A DNA stretch of 64,000 bases, taken from CAWIHA01 sp963835855. Lineage in GTDB: Bacteria; Acidobacteriota; Terriglobia; Bryobacterales; Bryobacteraceae. Positions 1-9,654 of the stretch are shown piece after piece. Position numbers and translations under genes: made by a program. The DNA lies in contig CAWIHA010000034.1 of the NCBI GenBank assembly GCA_963835855.1, positions 1 to 64,000 on the forward strand. Reading direction: 5' to 3'. How positions within the stretch are numbered: the stretch's first letter is position 1; every line of letters starts with the position of its first letter. Under the pieces are notes generated by a model. That model made no database searches. It was not told the DNA's origin and saw only the letters and a program-made list of their open reading frames with translations.

Positions 1-3000
1 CTACAATCAGACGGCCTCGGTCACCTCTCATGCGGCAGGCATGCCGCTCTATGTTACATTACCCAACTGGACCGCATTGCCCAAGAGGCAGCCTGGCCGT
101 ATCCTGCTCCACTGAGCCTGACGGCGATGGGACGCCCGCAAACGACAAGAAGCCCGGCACGGTCACGGTCAATGCACACAACGTCGGGTGCACGAAGATA
201 CTAGCGCCCACCGGCACGCTGGATTCCGGCGTTGCAGTCACTCCAGCCTGCTCGCTCTATAACTACGGCAACGCGGCGAGCTACTCGGTCTTGATGAGGA
301 TCGGTGGCAGTTACAGTCAGACCGTCTCAGTATCGAGTCATGCGGCTGGGACTCGGCTCTCCTTTACGTTTCCGGCCTGGACTCCGCTGACACGCGGCAG
401 TAACGCGGTGGCCTGTTCCACTCAGTTGGCGATTGACGAGAACCGTGCCAACGACAAGGCAACCGGCTCGGCAACCGTAAATGCCCACAACGTCGGCTGC
501 ACCAGGATACTTGCGCCCTTCGGCACCCTCGATTCCGGCACGGTCGTAACTCCGACCTGCTCGCTCTACAACTACGGTAACGTCACCGAGAGCTACTCCG
601 TCCTCATGAAGATCGGGAACAGCTACAGCCAAACCGCATCGGTCAGCAGTCATACTGGCGGCAGTTACTTGTACCTCGCCTTTCCGACCTGGACCGCGGA
701 CGGCGGGCCGTATGCGGTCACGTGTTTGACGCAGCTTGCCGTAGATGGGAACCGTTCCAATGACAAGCAGACTGGTTCGGTGACGATAACGGTCGTGATT
801 CATGATGTTGGTTGCACGAAATTACTCGCATACCCACCACTGGTACACTCGATTCAGGGACGGTCACGACCCCGGCCTGTTCAGTGTATGACTACGGCAC
901 GAAGACCGAAACCTACACTGTGCGTATGAAGATCGGCTCGACCTACAACCAAGTGCCTCAGTATCCAGTCAAGCAGCAGGAACCCGGCTCTATGTTACTC
1001 CCCGAGTTGGACCGCGCTGACCCGAGGCAGCATGGCAGTGTCCTGCTCCACCGAACTGACCGGTGACGCGACGCCCAGCAACGATAAGAAGACGGGCACG
1101 GTCACGGTCAACGCGCATGATGTCGGGTGTACGAAGATACTCACCGCCGAGCGGCACGCTGGATTCCGGCGCGGCAGTGACTCCAGCTTGCTCACTCTAC
1201 AACTACGGCAACGCCACAGAGAGCTATTCAGTGTTGATGAGAATCGGAAGCAGCTACAGCCAGACGGCGGCGATGAGGTCATGCGGCAGGAACCTACGCT
1301 TACCTTACCTTCCCGACCTGGACGGCACTGACGCGCGGCAGTAATTCCGTAGCTTGTTCTACCCAGCTTGCGATTGACGGGAACCGAGCGAACGACAAGC
1401 GCACCGGCACCGTAACGTCGCCATTAGTGACACATCGGCGCCAAGAGCATTATCGCACCCACCGGCGCAACCCCCCCCGGAACCGTGACCCCGCAAGCGA
1501 CGGTGCACAACTATGGCAACCTCCGCGAGGCATGCACTGTCACCTTCCTCATCAGCGCGCCAATGGCGCCGGTGAGGCATCGCCTCGTCTCCGACCTATG
1601 CTCAGACGCTCACGCTCACCAACGGCATCCCTTTTGCCGACACGGCGCTCCTCTTCCCGAGTTGGACCGCCACCCCCGGTAGCTACATAGCCAAATGCTC
1701 GACCTACCTGTCGAACGACGGCGTCCCTGGCAACAACGTAGTCTCCGCGTCGTTCACAGTCGTTCTCCACGACGTTGGATGCACCAGCATTCGTCGTGCC
1801 GACCGGCACGCTCGACTCCGGTTTGACGGTGACCCCGGCCTGCTCAGTCTACAACTACGGCAATGCCCTCGAAACCTACACCGTCCGAATGAAGATCGGC
1901 TCGACCTACAACCAACCGCCGCAGTATCGGATCATCCGGGCGGAATGCTGATTACCTGTCCTTCCCAAGCTGGACCGCCCTGACCAGAGGCGGTCTGGCT
2001 CGTGACCTGCTCGACCGAACTGTAGATGAGCGACCCCCACCAACGACAAGCAGACCGGCTCGGTAGCCGTCAACGCCCACGATGTTGGCTGCACCAAGAT
2101 CAGGAGCGCCGGCCGGAACGCTCGATTCCGGCGTAGTGATCACGCCGGCCTGTTCCACTTACAACTACGGAAGTCGGCGAGAGCTACAAGTCCTGATGAG
2201 AATCGGGACTACTTACAGTCAGACGGCGTCCGTGACCGCTCAAGCGGGTGGTACCTATGCGTATGTTACGTTCCCGACCTGGACCCGATCATGCCCGGCA
2301 GCGATGCCGTGGTCTGTCGACCCAATTGGCGGTAGATGGCAACCGTGTGAACGACAAGACGACCGGACGGTAACGGTCAAGCCAGGCACAACGTCGGTTG
2401 CACTAAATGCTTGTGCCCCTCGGTACGCTGGATTCGGGCGCGACGTCACTCCGGCCTGTTCGGCCTACAACTACGCCAGTGCCGCGAAAGCTACAACGTG
2501 TTGATGAGGATCGGGACTACCTACAGTCAGACCGCCTCAGTGACCGCCCATGCCGAAGGCGCCTATGCGTATGTCACGTTCCCGGCCTGGACGGCACTGA
2601 CACGCGGTAGTAATGCCGTAGCCTGCTCGACTGAACTCGCAATGATGCAACCGGGCGAACGACAAGAGACCGGCAGCGTGACGGTCAATGCCCATAACGT
2701 CGGCTGCTGAGCATTATCTCGCCCAAGGGTACCTGGGATTCAGGTCGGTAGTCACCCCGGCCTGTTCGCTGCATAACTTCGGTAACGTCACGGAGACCTA
2801 CCCGGTGCTGATGCGGATTGGGAGTACTTACAGCCAGATGTAACGGTGATGGTCAAGCTGCCAATGCCTATACTTACGTCACATTCCCGGCTTGGACGGC
2901 ATTGAAGCGGGGCACCAACGTGGCGGCGTGTTCCACTGAACTTACGATTGATGGCAACCGTGCCAATGACAAGAGATCCACGGCGTGACGGTTACGGCCA

Positions 3001-4541
3001 TGAGTCGGATGCTCGAAGATTGTCGTGCCGACCGGCATCTGGATTCGGGTGTCGTGGTACCCCCAGCCTGTTCACTGCGCAACTACGGCAACGCGAGTGA
3101 GAACTACACGGTGCTGATGAAGATCGGCGACCGCCTACAGTCAGACGGCATCAGTGGCGGCCATGCCGTGGCAGTATGCTATGTCACATTCCCGACTGGA
3201 CCGTGCTGACCACGGCAGCAATGCCGTAGCGTGCTCGACAGAGTTGGCAGTGACGGAACGGCGCAAACGACAAGAAGACCGGCAGGTCATCGGTAGGCAC
3301 GACTCATGATGTGGGCGCGACGCAAGATACTAGTCCCGACCGGGACGTGGATTCGGGACAGTCGTGAGTCCAGCCTGTTCGACATACAACTACGGCAATG
3401 CCGTGAGAGCTACAAGGTGCGGATGAGGATCGGGGCAGCTACAACCAGACCGCATCGGTGACCGGCCATGCGTGGCGCCTATGTCTATGTCACGTTCCCG
3501 AACTGGGCGGCGCTGGCCCGGGGCAGCAATGCCCTACGTGCTCGACCGAGCTTGCAATTGACGCGAATCGCGCGAACGACAAGAGGACCGGCAGCGTATC
3601 GGTCGATGCCCATAATGTCGGCGCATGAGCATTGTCGCCCCAAAGGGCACCGGGGATTCGGGCTCGGTCGTGACTCCGGCCTGTTCGCTACAACGCCGGT
3701 AATGTCACGAAAACGCTACCCGGTGTTGATGAGGATCGGCGCACTTACAACCAGACCGTATCGGTGAGGCCCAAGCGGCCGGCGCCTATGTCTACGTCAC
3801 ATTCCCGGCCTGGACCGCGTTGAAGCGGGGAACCAACGCCATTACATGTTCGACTGAGCTTAGCATTGACGGGAACCACGCGAACGACAAGCAGACCGAC
3901 GGCGTGACGGCTAGCGCCCATGAGTGGCGTCGACGAATCACGCCCCGACCGGAACCTGGATTCGGGGGTCGTGGTCACCCCGGCCTGTTCACCTGCAACT
4001 ACGGCACGGCAGCGAAAGCTACACGGTGCTGATGAAATCGGCGCTACCTACGGTCAGACTGCGTCCGTAGCGGCCATGCGCGGGTGGCACTTATGCGTAT
4101 GTCACTTTCCCGGACTGGCGGTCCTTACCCGTGGCAGCAATACCGTGACGTGTTCGACCGAGCTGGCAGTGGATGACAACCGGGCAAATGACAAGAAGAC
4201 CGGTACGGTAACGGTCATCATCGTGCCGTTCAACGCCGCGTCCCCGGCTCCGTTTGCTCTGCCGACCGAATTCGTTCTGTCCGGCTGTCGCCCGAACCCG
4301 GTTCTTGACTGGACTGCCGTCAGCTACGACTTGGCGGCTTCATGCCACACCCGAATTGAGGTTTATGATATTCGTGGCCGGTTGGTCCGAACGCTGGTCG
4401 ATGCCGCCGAGAATGCTGGACGCTACCGATCATGGGGATCGTCGTAACAATCAAGGTCAACGACTTGCCGCTGGGGTCTATTTCTGCCGGATGAGCGCCG
4501 AAGACTTCCGAGCGACCAGCAAACTGCTGTTGCTCAGGTAG
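1..4541 (+). pseudogene. Multi-repeat secreted protein (CARDB-like repeats, C-terminal FlgD/T9SS-type sorting domain), 5' truncated and frameshifted
   Basis: The coding signal jumps between all three + frames but keeps one repeated theme: VGCT..LAPTGTLDSG, then VTPACS.YNYGN, Y.VLMRIG..YSQTASV, YVTFP.WTAL.RGSNAV.CSTELA and NRANDK.TGSVTV. The first units (30 to about 825) are in one frame; from about 830 single-base indels break nearly every unit. The last part contains a C-terminal module (VYDIRGRLVRTLVD then, one frame away, AAGVYFCRM) typical of FlgD-Ig/T9SS type A sorting domains of secreted surface proteins in Fibrobacteres-Chlorobi-Bacteroidetes and candidate phyla such as WOR-3. The stop is TAG at 4539-4541. 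The gene starts before the window. It is probably a real intact gene in its source organism, with the breaks being sequence errors. Family names come from motif recognition only. Confidence 0.6.
176..4220 (+). repeat. Tandem array of ~309-bp coding repeats (about 13 units)
   Basis: The marker coding for (H)(N/D)VG recurs near 176, 485, 799, 1116, 1432, 1768, 2077, 2389, 2690, 3000, 3304, 3608 and 3917. The spacing is 301-336 bp and mostly close to 309 (103 codons). Units are clearly homologous but not identical, so this is an old protein-domain array rather than a recent DNA duplication. A partial further unit precedes position 176. Each unit resembles a beta-sandwich of the CARDB (cell-adhesion-related) type. 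Confidence 0.8.
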
Positions 4542-4566
4542 TTCCTGAGTGGAAGTCAGTCAGTAG

Positions 4567-4602
4567 CCAACGGGCGATGCCCAATAAGCCTCTGCCCGTT
4601 GG
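4567..4602 (+). terminator. Hairpin after the repeat-protein gene
   Basis: A perfect 9-bp inverted repeat, CCAACGGGC (4567-4575) and GCCCGTTGG (4594-4602), lies 25 bp after the stop codon. The following sequence has only a weak T run (GTTTCTCTT), so termination is plausible but not certain. Confidence 0.5.
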
Positions 4603-4617
4603 ACGTTACCGTTTCTC

Positions 4618-4646
4618 TTGACATTTCGTCGTCTGTGCGGTATTAC
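4618..4646 (+). promoter_or_regulatory. Sigma-70-type promoter of the PQQ-propeller gene
   Basis: A perfect -35 TTGACA (4618-4623), a 17-bp spacer and a -10 TATTAC (4641-4646) lie about 65 bp upstream of the ATG at 4711. It follows directly after the hairpin of the previous gene, as expected for a new transcription unit. Confidence 0.65.
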
Positions 4647-4710
4647 TGTTGTCATAGTGAGCGTGGCAGAAGGCCTGTTTCACGCTCAGGAACTCGAAAG
4701 GAGTAGGCCA

Positions 4711-5540
4711 ATGACAAGAACGAGAATAGTCAGGATAGCGGCAGGGTTGCTCTGCTCGTTGTCCGTCTTGAGTACATTGGGCTGCAGTACAGTGGAACTT
4801 GATGAATCGCAATGCCGATCCCGGATCAGGAATGAGCGTCCGGGGCGTCCGCAAGGTGAAGATGCTGTGGCAAGTTGCTTCCTCGCAATACATCACACAC
4901 AAGCCCCCTTGATTGAACGCGGCAAGGTGAACTCTGCCGACTGGGGGCGGATCGGCGTATGCGGTTGACGCAAGATCGGGCAAAGTTATCTGGCGCACCA
5001 AGGCCATTGAGAGTGTTGATCTAACCAGAGCCGGCATGGTTTCTCCGGGACCGGCGCTTTGGGGAAGGGAATGCTGTACGAGGCGAGCGCCGAAGGGATC
5101 TCTTCGCACTGGACGTGCGAACCGGCAACGTCAAGTGGCGGACGAGGTTCACGGACAAGCCGGCGGCCGGAAATACGGGAGCCCTGCTGTATTACAATGG
5201 CATCGTCTACGCTCCGGTAAGCTCGATGGATGAAGGGCTGGACGAGCAGGAGATTTCGTCACCGATTTCCAGGGGAGCATTGTCGCCTTTGATGCCCGCA
5301 ACGGCGCGAAACTCTAGCGGGAGTTCCCGACCGCCACCGTTGCGGCCAACGGCTGTGCGGTTTGGAGTGGTTTCGCGCTGAACGCAAGAACCAGGACGCT
5401 CTTCTTCATACCGGAAACAATTACACCGGAAGGGCATCCCGCATGTCCGACGCGATTGTCGCGCTTGACGCTCGGACCGGTAAGCTGAAGTGGTCAAAGC
5501 AGCTCTTGCCGAACGATGTCTGGACTGTGGCGCAACGCGA
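4711..5540 (+). pseudogene. PQQ-binding-like beta-propeller lipoprotein (quinoprotein dehydrogenase type), frameshifted, 3' end lost
   Basis: The start ATG at 4711 has an AAAGGAG ribosome site 7 bp upstream. The N-terminus is a lipoprotein signal (basic residues, hydrophobic stretch, lipobox LSTLGC at residues 20-25). Propeller blades follow in shifting frames: VDARSGKVIWRTKA near 4965-5010, LDVRTGNVKWRTRF near 5110-5155, FDARNGAKL near 5285, TGNNYTG near 5415 and LDARTGKLKWSKQLLPNDVWT at 5463-5525. This is the blade signature of PQQ-dependent alcohol dehydrogenases and related propellers. Several single-base shifts interrupt it. The C-terminal half is missing because the sequence turns into nuoM at about 5.53 kb. 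The likely role is a periplasmic oxidoreductase or scaffold; the substrate is unknown. Confidence 0.6.
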
Positions 5541-6455
5541 GACGGGCCCGCGTTCGAGTACAGCGAATTGCTCGGCACGCCCCTGAGCCCGAGTGCGGCG
5601 ATGTGGATCATGCTCGGCTTCTTCATCGCCTTTGCAGTGAAACTGCCGATGTTCCCGCTGCACCCCTGGCTGCCGGATGCGCACACCGAGGCGCCGACGG
5701 CGGGCAGCGTCATCCTCGCGGGCCTGATGCTGAAGACCGGCGGCTATGGTTTGCTGCGATTTGTTGTGCCGCTATTTCCGGGCGCCGCGCGCGACTTTGC
5801 TCCCGTTGCGATGATCCTGGCCGTCGCCGGCATCCTTTACGGAGCGATCCTCGCCTTTGCGCAGACGAACCTGAAGCGCCTGGTCGCATACACCAGCGTG
5901 AGCCACCTGGGCTTCGTGCTCCTGGGTGTGTTCGCCTGGAATCAGCTCGCGCTCCAAGGCGCTATCGTCACAATGATTTGCCACGGCATCAGCACCGGCG
6001 CTCTGTTTATCATCGTGGGCGCGCTCCAGGAGCGCATGCACACGCGCGAGCTGGACCGCATGGGCGGCCTCTGGGCCACGATGCCGCGGCTCAGCGGCGC
6101 CGCGCTCTTCTTTGCGCTCGCATCGCTGGGCCTGCCCGGCATGGGCGATTTCGTCGGCGAGTTTCTGGTGCTGCTCGGCGCGTATCGCATCAACGTTGTG
6201 CTCACGGCCTTTGCCACCGCCGGTGTGCTTGCGGCCACGCTCTATGGCTTGCGGCTGGTCGCGCGCGCGTTCCACGGCCCGAACATTCACGGCTGGCGCC
6301 TGGCTGACCTCTCCGGCCGCGAGGGCATCGTGATGGGCGCGATGATGGCGGTCCTGCTCTGGATCGGGCTCTACCCGCAGACGGTGCTGAATACCTTCAG
6401 CCCGGCCATGGCGACGATCCAGCAAGCTGCTGGAATTCTGCTGCACGGGAGGTGA
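5541..6455 (+). CDS. nuoM: NADH-quinone oxidoreductase subunit M, 5' end missing
   Basis: This is a polytopic proton-translocating subunit of respiratory complex I. The recognisable part starts at FEYSELLGTPLSP and contains the core Proton_antipo_M motifs: LHPWLPDAHTEAPTAGS (conserved Glu in the membrane), LKRLVAYTSVSHLG and a GLPGMGDFVGEFLVL segment. About 300 residues are present, whereas NuoM is normally about 500, so roughly the first 190 residues are lost at the 5.53-kb junction. The frame is open further left, but that sequence encodes propeller DNA in another frame. The 3' end is intact (stop 6453-6455) and is followed after 3 bp by nuoN, the usual complex I gene order. Confidence 0.92.
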   Translation, partial: DGPAFEYSELLGTPLSPSAAMWIMLGFFIAFAVKLPMFPLHPWLPDAHTEAPTAGSVILAGLMLKTGGYGLLRFVVPLFPGAARDFAPVAMILAVAGILYGAILAFAQTNLKRLVAYTSVSHLGFVLLGVFAWNQLALQGAIVTMICHGISTGALFIIVGALQERMHTRELDRMGGLWATMPRLSGAALFFALASLGLPGMGDFVGEFLVLLGAYRINVVLTAFATAGVLAATLYGLRLVARAFHGPNIHGWRLADLSGREGIVMGAMMAVLLWIGLYPQTVLNTFSPAMATIQQAAGILLHGR

Positions 6456-6458
6456 TCG

Positions 6459-7907
6459 ATGACCGGCGCCGATTTCGTCGCGATACTGCCGCTCGTGGTG
6501 ATGGCCGCCACCTCGATTGCCGTCATCGCCGCCATCGCCATCCACCGCAGCCACATCGCCGCGGCGGTGCTCACGTTCATTGGACTGGCGGCCTCCTTCG
6601 GCGCGCTTTGGATCGCGGCCGGTGTGATTCCGCGCCAGGTCACGCCGCTCGTCATCGTCGATCGGTATGCTCTGTTCTACACAGGCTTGATCGTTGCGGC
6701 GACGCTGGCGGTGGTCGTCCTGAGCTATGGCTACTTTGAAAAACAGCGCGGCCACCGCGAGGAACTCTATGTGCTTCTGACGGTGGCGGTGCTCGGCGCC
6801 GCCGTGCTCGTCTCGAGCAACCACTTCGTCTCGTTCTTCCTTGGTTTGGAGGTGCTCAGCGTTCCGCTCTACGGCTTGGCCTCGTACCTCCACTCGCGCA
6901 AGCTGCCGGTAGAGGCCGGCCTGAAGTACCTCGTTCTGGCGGCGGCTTCGGCGGCGTTTCTGCTGTTTGGAATGGCGCTCGTCTATGCCGGCCTGGGTAC
7001 GATGTCCTTCCTCGAAATGGCGCGGCTTCTCAATTTGCCCGGGCAGAATAACGCGCTTGTCGTGCCTGGCCTCGCGTTGATCGTCACCGGAATCGGCTTC
7101 AAACTCGCCGTCGTGCCGTTCCACCTCTGGACGCCGGACGTTTATGAGGGCGCGCCCGCCCCCGTGACCGCGTTCATCGCAACCGTGTCCAAGGGCGCCA
7201 TGTTCGGCCTGCTGCTGCGGTTTTTCTACGAATCCGGAGGGCGGAACTACCATCCGCTGTTCCTGGTGTTCTCGATCATTGCGATCGCCTCGATGATCGC
7301 CGGCAACCTTCTCGCGCTGCTCCAGAGTAATGTGAAGCGCATTTTGGCCTATTCTTCAATCGCTCACCTCGGCTACATGCTGGTGGCATTTCAGGCCGGC
7401 GGCGCGGCTGGCGCCGAAGCCGTGACCTACTACCTGGTTGCGTACTTTGTTACGATGCTTGGCTCGTTCGGTGTTGTCACCGTGCTTTCCGGACCCGGCC
7501 GGGACGCCGACAGCCTCGAAGACTACCGTGGCTTGTTCTGGCGTCGGCCACTCCTTGGCGGAGTTTTTACAGCGATGCTGCTTTCGCTCGCCGGCATCCC
7601 TATCACAGCTGGCTTCCTCGGCAAGTTCTATGTCATCGCCGCCGGTGCGGCTTCTGCTATCTGGGGCCTCATCGTCATCCTGGTGGTGACGAGCGCGATT
7701 GGCCTCTTTTATTACCTACGCATCGTCGTAGTTCTGTATGAGCGCGCTCCCGAAGCCGCCGGCGCGCCTCGATCCATTGCACATGGCGGCGTCTGGGTCT
7801 TGGGGATCCTGACCGTGCTGCTGGTGTGGTTCGGCGTGTCTCCATCGCCTTTACTGGACGCAATCCGGACGGTCGTGGCCAGCCTCGTAACACACATCAG
7901 GATCTGA
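6459..7907 (+). CDS. nuoN: NADH-quinone oxidoreductase subunit N
   Basis: 482 residues, a normal full length, and almost entirely transmembrane helices. Membrane-arm complex I motifs include a Lys-bearing segment FKLAVVPFHLWTPDVYEGAP, the following TAFIATVSKGAMF helix (second key Lys) and NVKRILAYSSIAHLGYML. It works with NuoL and NuoM as one of three antiporter-like proton channels. The start at 6459 is preceded by GGGAGGTGATCG, a strong ribosome site, 3 bp after the nuoM stop, so the two are translationally coupled. It is the last nuo gene here; a hairpin follows about 80 bp downstream. Confidence 0.96.
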   Translation: MTGADFVAILPLVVMAATSIAVIAAIAIHRSHIAAAVLTFIGLAASFGALWIAAGVIPRQVTPLVIVDRYALFYTGLIVAATLAVVVLSYGYFEKQRGHREELYVLLTVAVLGAAVLVSSNHFVSFFLGLEVLSVPLYGLASYLHSRKLPVEAGLKYLVLAAASAAFLLFGMALVYAGLGTMSFLEMARLLNLPGQNNALVVPGLALIVTGIGFKLAVVPFHLWTPDVYEGAPAPVTAFIATVSKGAMFGLLLRFFYESGGRNYHPLFLVFSIIAIASMIAGNLLALLQSNVKRILAYSSIAHLGYMLVAFQAGGAAGAEAVTYYLVAYFVTMLGSFGVVTVLSGPGRDADSLEDYRGLFWRRPLLGGVFTAMLLSLAGIPITAGFLGKFYVIAAGAASAIWGLIVILVVTSAIGLFYYLRIVVVLYERAPEAAGAPRSIAHGGVWVLGILTVLLVWFGVSPSPLLDAIRTVVASLVTHIRI

Positions 7908-7985
7908 GGCGCGGGCCAGCGGAGCATCGCAAGCGGATCGGACCAGCGGTTCTGTGGGTACGAAACCTGCCGAGTGCCGGTACCT

Positions 7986-8009
7986 AAGGCCCGGACCGTA
8001 AGGGCCTTT
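7986..8009 (+). terminator. Putative terminator of the nuo operon
   Basis: An inverted repeat, AAGGCCC (7986-7992) and GGGCCTT (8002-8008), with a 9-nt loop and followed by TCC, lies 79 bp after the nuoN stop. The U tract is short, so strength is uncertain. Confidence 0.5.
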
Positions 8010-8044
8010 CCTGCAATCGATATGCGGTCTATACTTGCAGTGCA

Positions 8045-8548
8045 ATGGTATCGCGATCCGGTAAGCTGGCCATCGTTTTGGCAGCCCTATCCGGTCTGGC
8101 GGTGTGGGCTGCTGACAGCCCTGCGAAGCCCAACCAGGCTGCCGAAGCTACTGTGCATTCTCAAGGAAAGCTCGAGATCCTCGAATACTGTGCCGTGGAT
8201 CTGGATGCCGGCGAGATGACGTGCTCGGCGGCCCCGCAAGCGAACGAGGCCGTTCCCGAACCGCAAGGCAAGGGCTTCGCCCTCTGGTTTCAGCCGATTA
8301 AAGACCGGGTTTACGCGCAGCCGCGGAACAAAGCGGCAGTTTCCGGACCGGCGAACACGCCGCTGGGCAAGACGGCCTGCGCGGCGGCGCAGTACTCCAA
8401 GGTGCGCCTCCGCCTCGACGGTCTCACGGCGGGGACGCACATCTGCGTGCGCACGAGCCAGGGCCGCTACTCGGAATTAACCCTGGAGAGCGACGTCGCC
8501 CCCAACGCGGAAAAGATTTTGGTCGCTTATGTGACCTGGGAGCCGTAA
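8045..8548 (+). CDS. Secreted hypothetical protein
   Basis: 167 residues with a clear N-terminal signal peptide (basic MVSRSGK, hydrophobic core, cleavage near AWAADS about residue 24). The mature part has about four Cys in two clusters (EYCAVDL..EMTCSA and KTACAAAQ..THICVR), which could form disulfides after export. The C-terminal half has alternating beta-like segments (VRLRLDGLTAGTHICVRTS). I do not recognise a family. A TATACT hexamer at 8030-8035 lies only 9 bp before the ATG, so the transcript may start close to or at the start codon. It stands alone between nuo and the motility genes. Confidence 0.7.
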   Translation: MVSRSGKLAIVLAALSGLAVWAADSPAKPNQAAEATVHSQGKLEILEYCAVDLDAGEMTCSAAPQANEAVPEPQGKGFALWFQPIKDRVYAQPRNKAAVSGPANTPLGKTACAAAQYSKVRLRLDGLTAGTHICVRTSQGRYSELTLESDVAPNAEKILVAYVTWEP

Positions 8549-8669
8549 AGGACTGCTCTGGCCGCCCCCGGAATGCACCGCAGCTAGGGCCTTTTGAAAG
8601 CGGATGCCCTGTCTTTTCAGTAGTTCAACACCAGCCGGCCGCAACCACCCATAAATTTCCTCCGAGGCT

Positions 8670-8698
8670 TTGACGATCTGGTAGGGAGAAGTTATACA
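8670..8698 (+). promoter_or_regulatory. Promoter of fliW-csrA
   Basis: TTGACG (8670-8675), a 17-bp spacer and TATACA (8693-8698) lie about 30 bp before the fliW ATG at 8728. The match to the housekeeping sigma consensus is good, and the predicted start of transcription is near 8705. Confidence 0.55.
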
Positions 8699-8727
8699 GC
8701 GAGAGCGCATGTGCGCGTGGATGAGTT

Positions 8728-9219
8728 ATGCCGCGATGTGAAACGAAGTATTTCGGGGAGCTCGAATATCACGACCAGTCGGTGGTGGAATTCCCGGACG
8801 GTATTCCCGGGTTTGAAGGCGAGAGACAATTCGTCCTGATTGAGAAACCGGACTTGAAGCCGCTGGTCTTCGTGCAGAGCCTGGCGACGCCTGAACTCTG
8901 CTTTCTGACGCTGCCGATCCTGACGGTATCGCCGGATTACCGTCTGGAAATGGCCGAGGCCGGCCGGGACGCGCTGGGCCTGCCGCGAAGGCCGGTGATC
9001 GGCCGCGACGTTGCTTGCCTGGCGATCGTTAACGTGCGGGAGAGCGGCACGGTGGTCAACCTGCTGGCGCCGCTGGTGATCGATCTGCGGACGCGGCGCG
9101 CCGTGCAGGCAATCGGCCCGGAGTGCAGCTATTCGCACGAACATCCGCTCGAAGCCGCGCCGCAGGCAACGGGGCCAGCCGGGCCCGCCAGCGAGGTGGG
9201 GCAGCCGGTGGACGCTTAA
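8728..9219 (+). CDS. fliW: Flagellar assembly factor FliW
   Basis: 163 residues matching the FliW family. The N-terminal strand FGELEYHDQSVVEFPDGIPGFEG is the family signature, followed by FVLIEKPDLKPLVFVQSL and LAIVNVRESGTVVNLLAPLVID. FliW binds flagellin and, when free, binds CsrA and blocks it; flagellin export thereby frees FliW. Here it is directly upstream of csrA and flagellin, so all three partners are adjacent. The last 25 or so residues (after EHPL) are a low-complexity Ala/Pro tail beyond the usual family end. The ribosome site is weak. Confidence 0.95.
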   Translation: MPRCETKYFGELEYHDQSVVEFPDGIPGFEGERQFVLIEKPDLKPLVFVQSLATPELCFLTLPILTVSPDYRLEMAEAGRDALGLPRRPVIGRDVACLAIVNVRESGTVVNLLAPLVIDLRTRRAVQAIGPECSYSHEHPLEAAPQATGPAGPASEVGQPVDA

Positions 9220-9232
9220 GGGGAGCCGCGGC

Positions 9233-9523
9233 ATGCTGATGATGAAGCGCCGGCAGGGGGAAGCGATTCTGATCGGCGACGATATCGAGATCCACCTGGC
9301 GCACATCGGGCGCACGCGGGTGAAGATCGGCATCAAAGCGCCGCGGCATCTGGCCGTGGTGGCCAAGGAAGTTCAACTTGTAAAGGAGGAGAACCGGGCC
9401 GCCGCCGAATGCGACGCCAGGCCGCGTTTTTCTGCGCTGGTTGCGCAGGTGCGGCCCTCCAGCGCTCAGGAAGCGCAAAAGTGCCCGCCTGAACCCAGCC
9501 GGTCCAATCAAAGTTTTCCGTAA
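9233..9523 (+). CDS. csrA: Carbon storage regulator CsrA with a long C-terminal tail
   Basis: The first 60 residues are a complete CsrA core: RRQGEAILIGDDIEIHLAHI, then VKIGIKAPRHLAVVAKEVQ with the RNA-contacting C-terminal strand. CsrA dimers bind GGA motifs in mRNA leaders and block translation; in Bacillus the target is flagellin and FliW is the antagonist. The protein here is 96 residues against the usual 60-80: the last 30-odd residues (CDARPRFSAL onward) are an unstructured-looking Pro/Ser/Gln-rich tail. The start at 9233 follows AAGGGGAG, which overlaps the fliW stop, so translation is coupled. Confidence 0.95.
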   Translation: MLMMKRRQGEAILIGDDIEIHLAHIGRTRVKIGIKAPRHLAVVAKEVQLVKEENRAAAECDARPRFSALVAQVRPSSAQEAQKCPPEPSRSNQSFP

Positions 9524-9547
9524 CATACGAAATTTTCGCAGTCGCGC

Positions 9548-9574
9548 TCAAAATTCTGATTTTCGGTCCGATGA
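9548..9574 (+). promoter_or_regulatory. Sigma-28 (FliA)-like promoter of flagellin
   Basis: TCAA (9548-9551), 15 bp and TCCGATGA (9567-9574) match the flagellar sigma consensus TAAA-N15-GCCGATAA at most positions. It sits 87 bp upstream of the flagellin ATG, leaving a leader of about 80 nt. Confidence 0.5.
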
Positions 9575-9610
9575 GAGTTTTGCAGTTGATTTCAGGTATC
9601 CGCCCGCAGC

Positions 9611-9654
9611 GGAGAACCTGACCGGCATGAAGCCGGAATTCAACACAAAAAGGA
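9611..9654 (+). promoter_or_regulatory. Flagellin mRNA leader: hairpin with GGA motifs, probable CsrA target
   Basis: A CCGGC (9622-9626) / GCCGG (9632-9636) hairpin with loop ATGAA precedes the ribosome site AAAAAGGA. GGA trinucleotides lie at 9611-9613, 9635-9637 (at the hairpin foot) and 9652-9654 (inside the Shine-Dalgarno). CsrA classically binds two GGA sites, one overlapping the Shine-Dalgarno. Binding is inferred, not shown. Confidence 0.45.

Noticed and set aside
176..4220. Repeat array considered as CRISPR or satellite DNA
   Set aside because: Units are 309 bp, diverged and coding; there are no short identical repeats with unique spacers.
5772..7253. 493-residue open frame on the - strand opposite nuoM and nuoN
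   Set aside because: Rich in His, Arg, Glu and Gln, typical of an antisense shadow of high-GC membrane-protein genes. No family motif.
8477..8710. 77-residue open frame on the - strand
   Set aside because: It overlaps the end of the secreted hypothetical gene and has no recognisable motif. A genuine short gene is possible but unsupported, and the fliW promoter lies in it.
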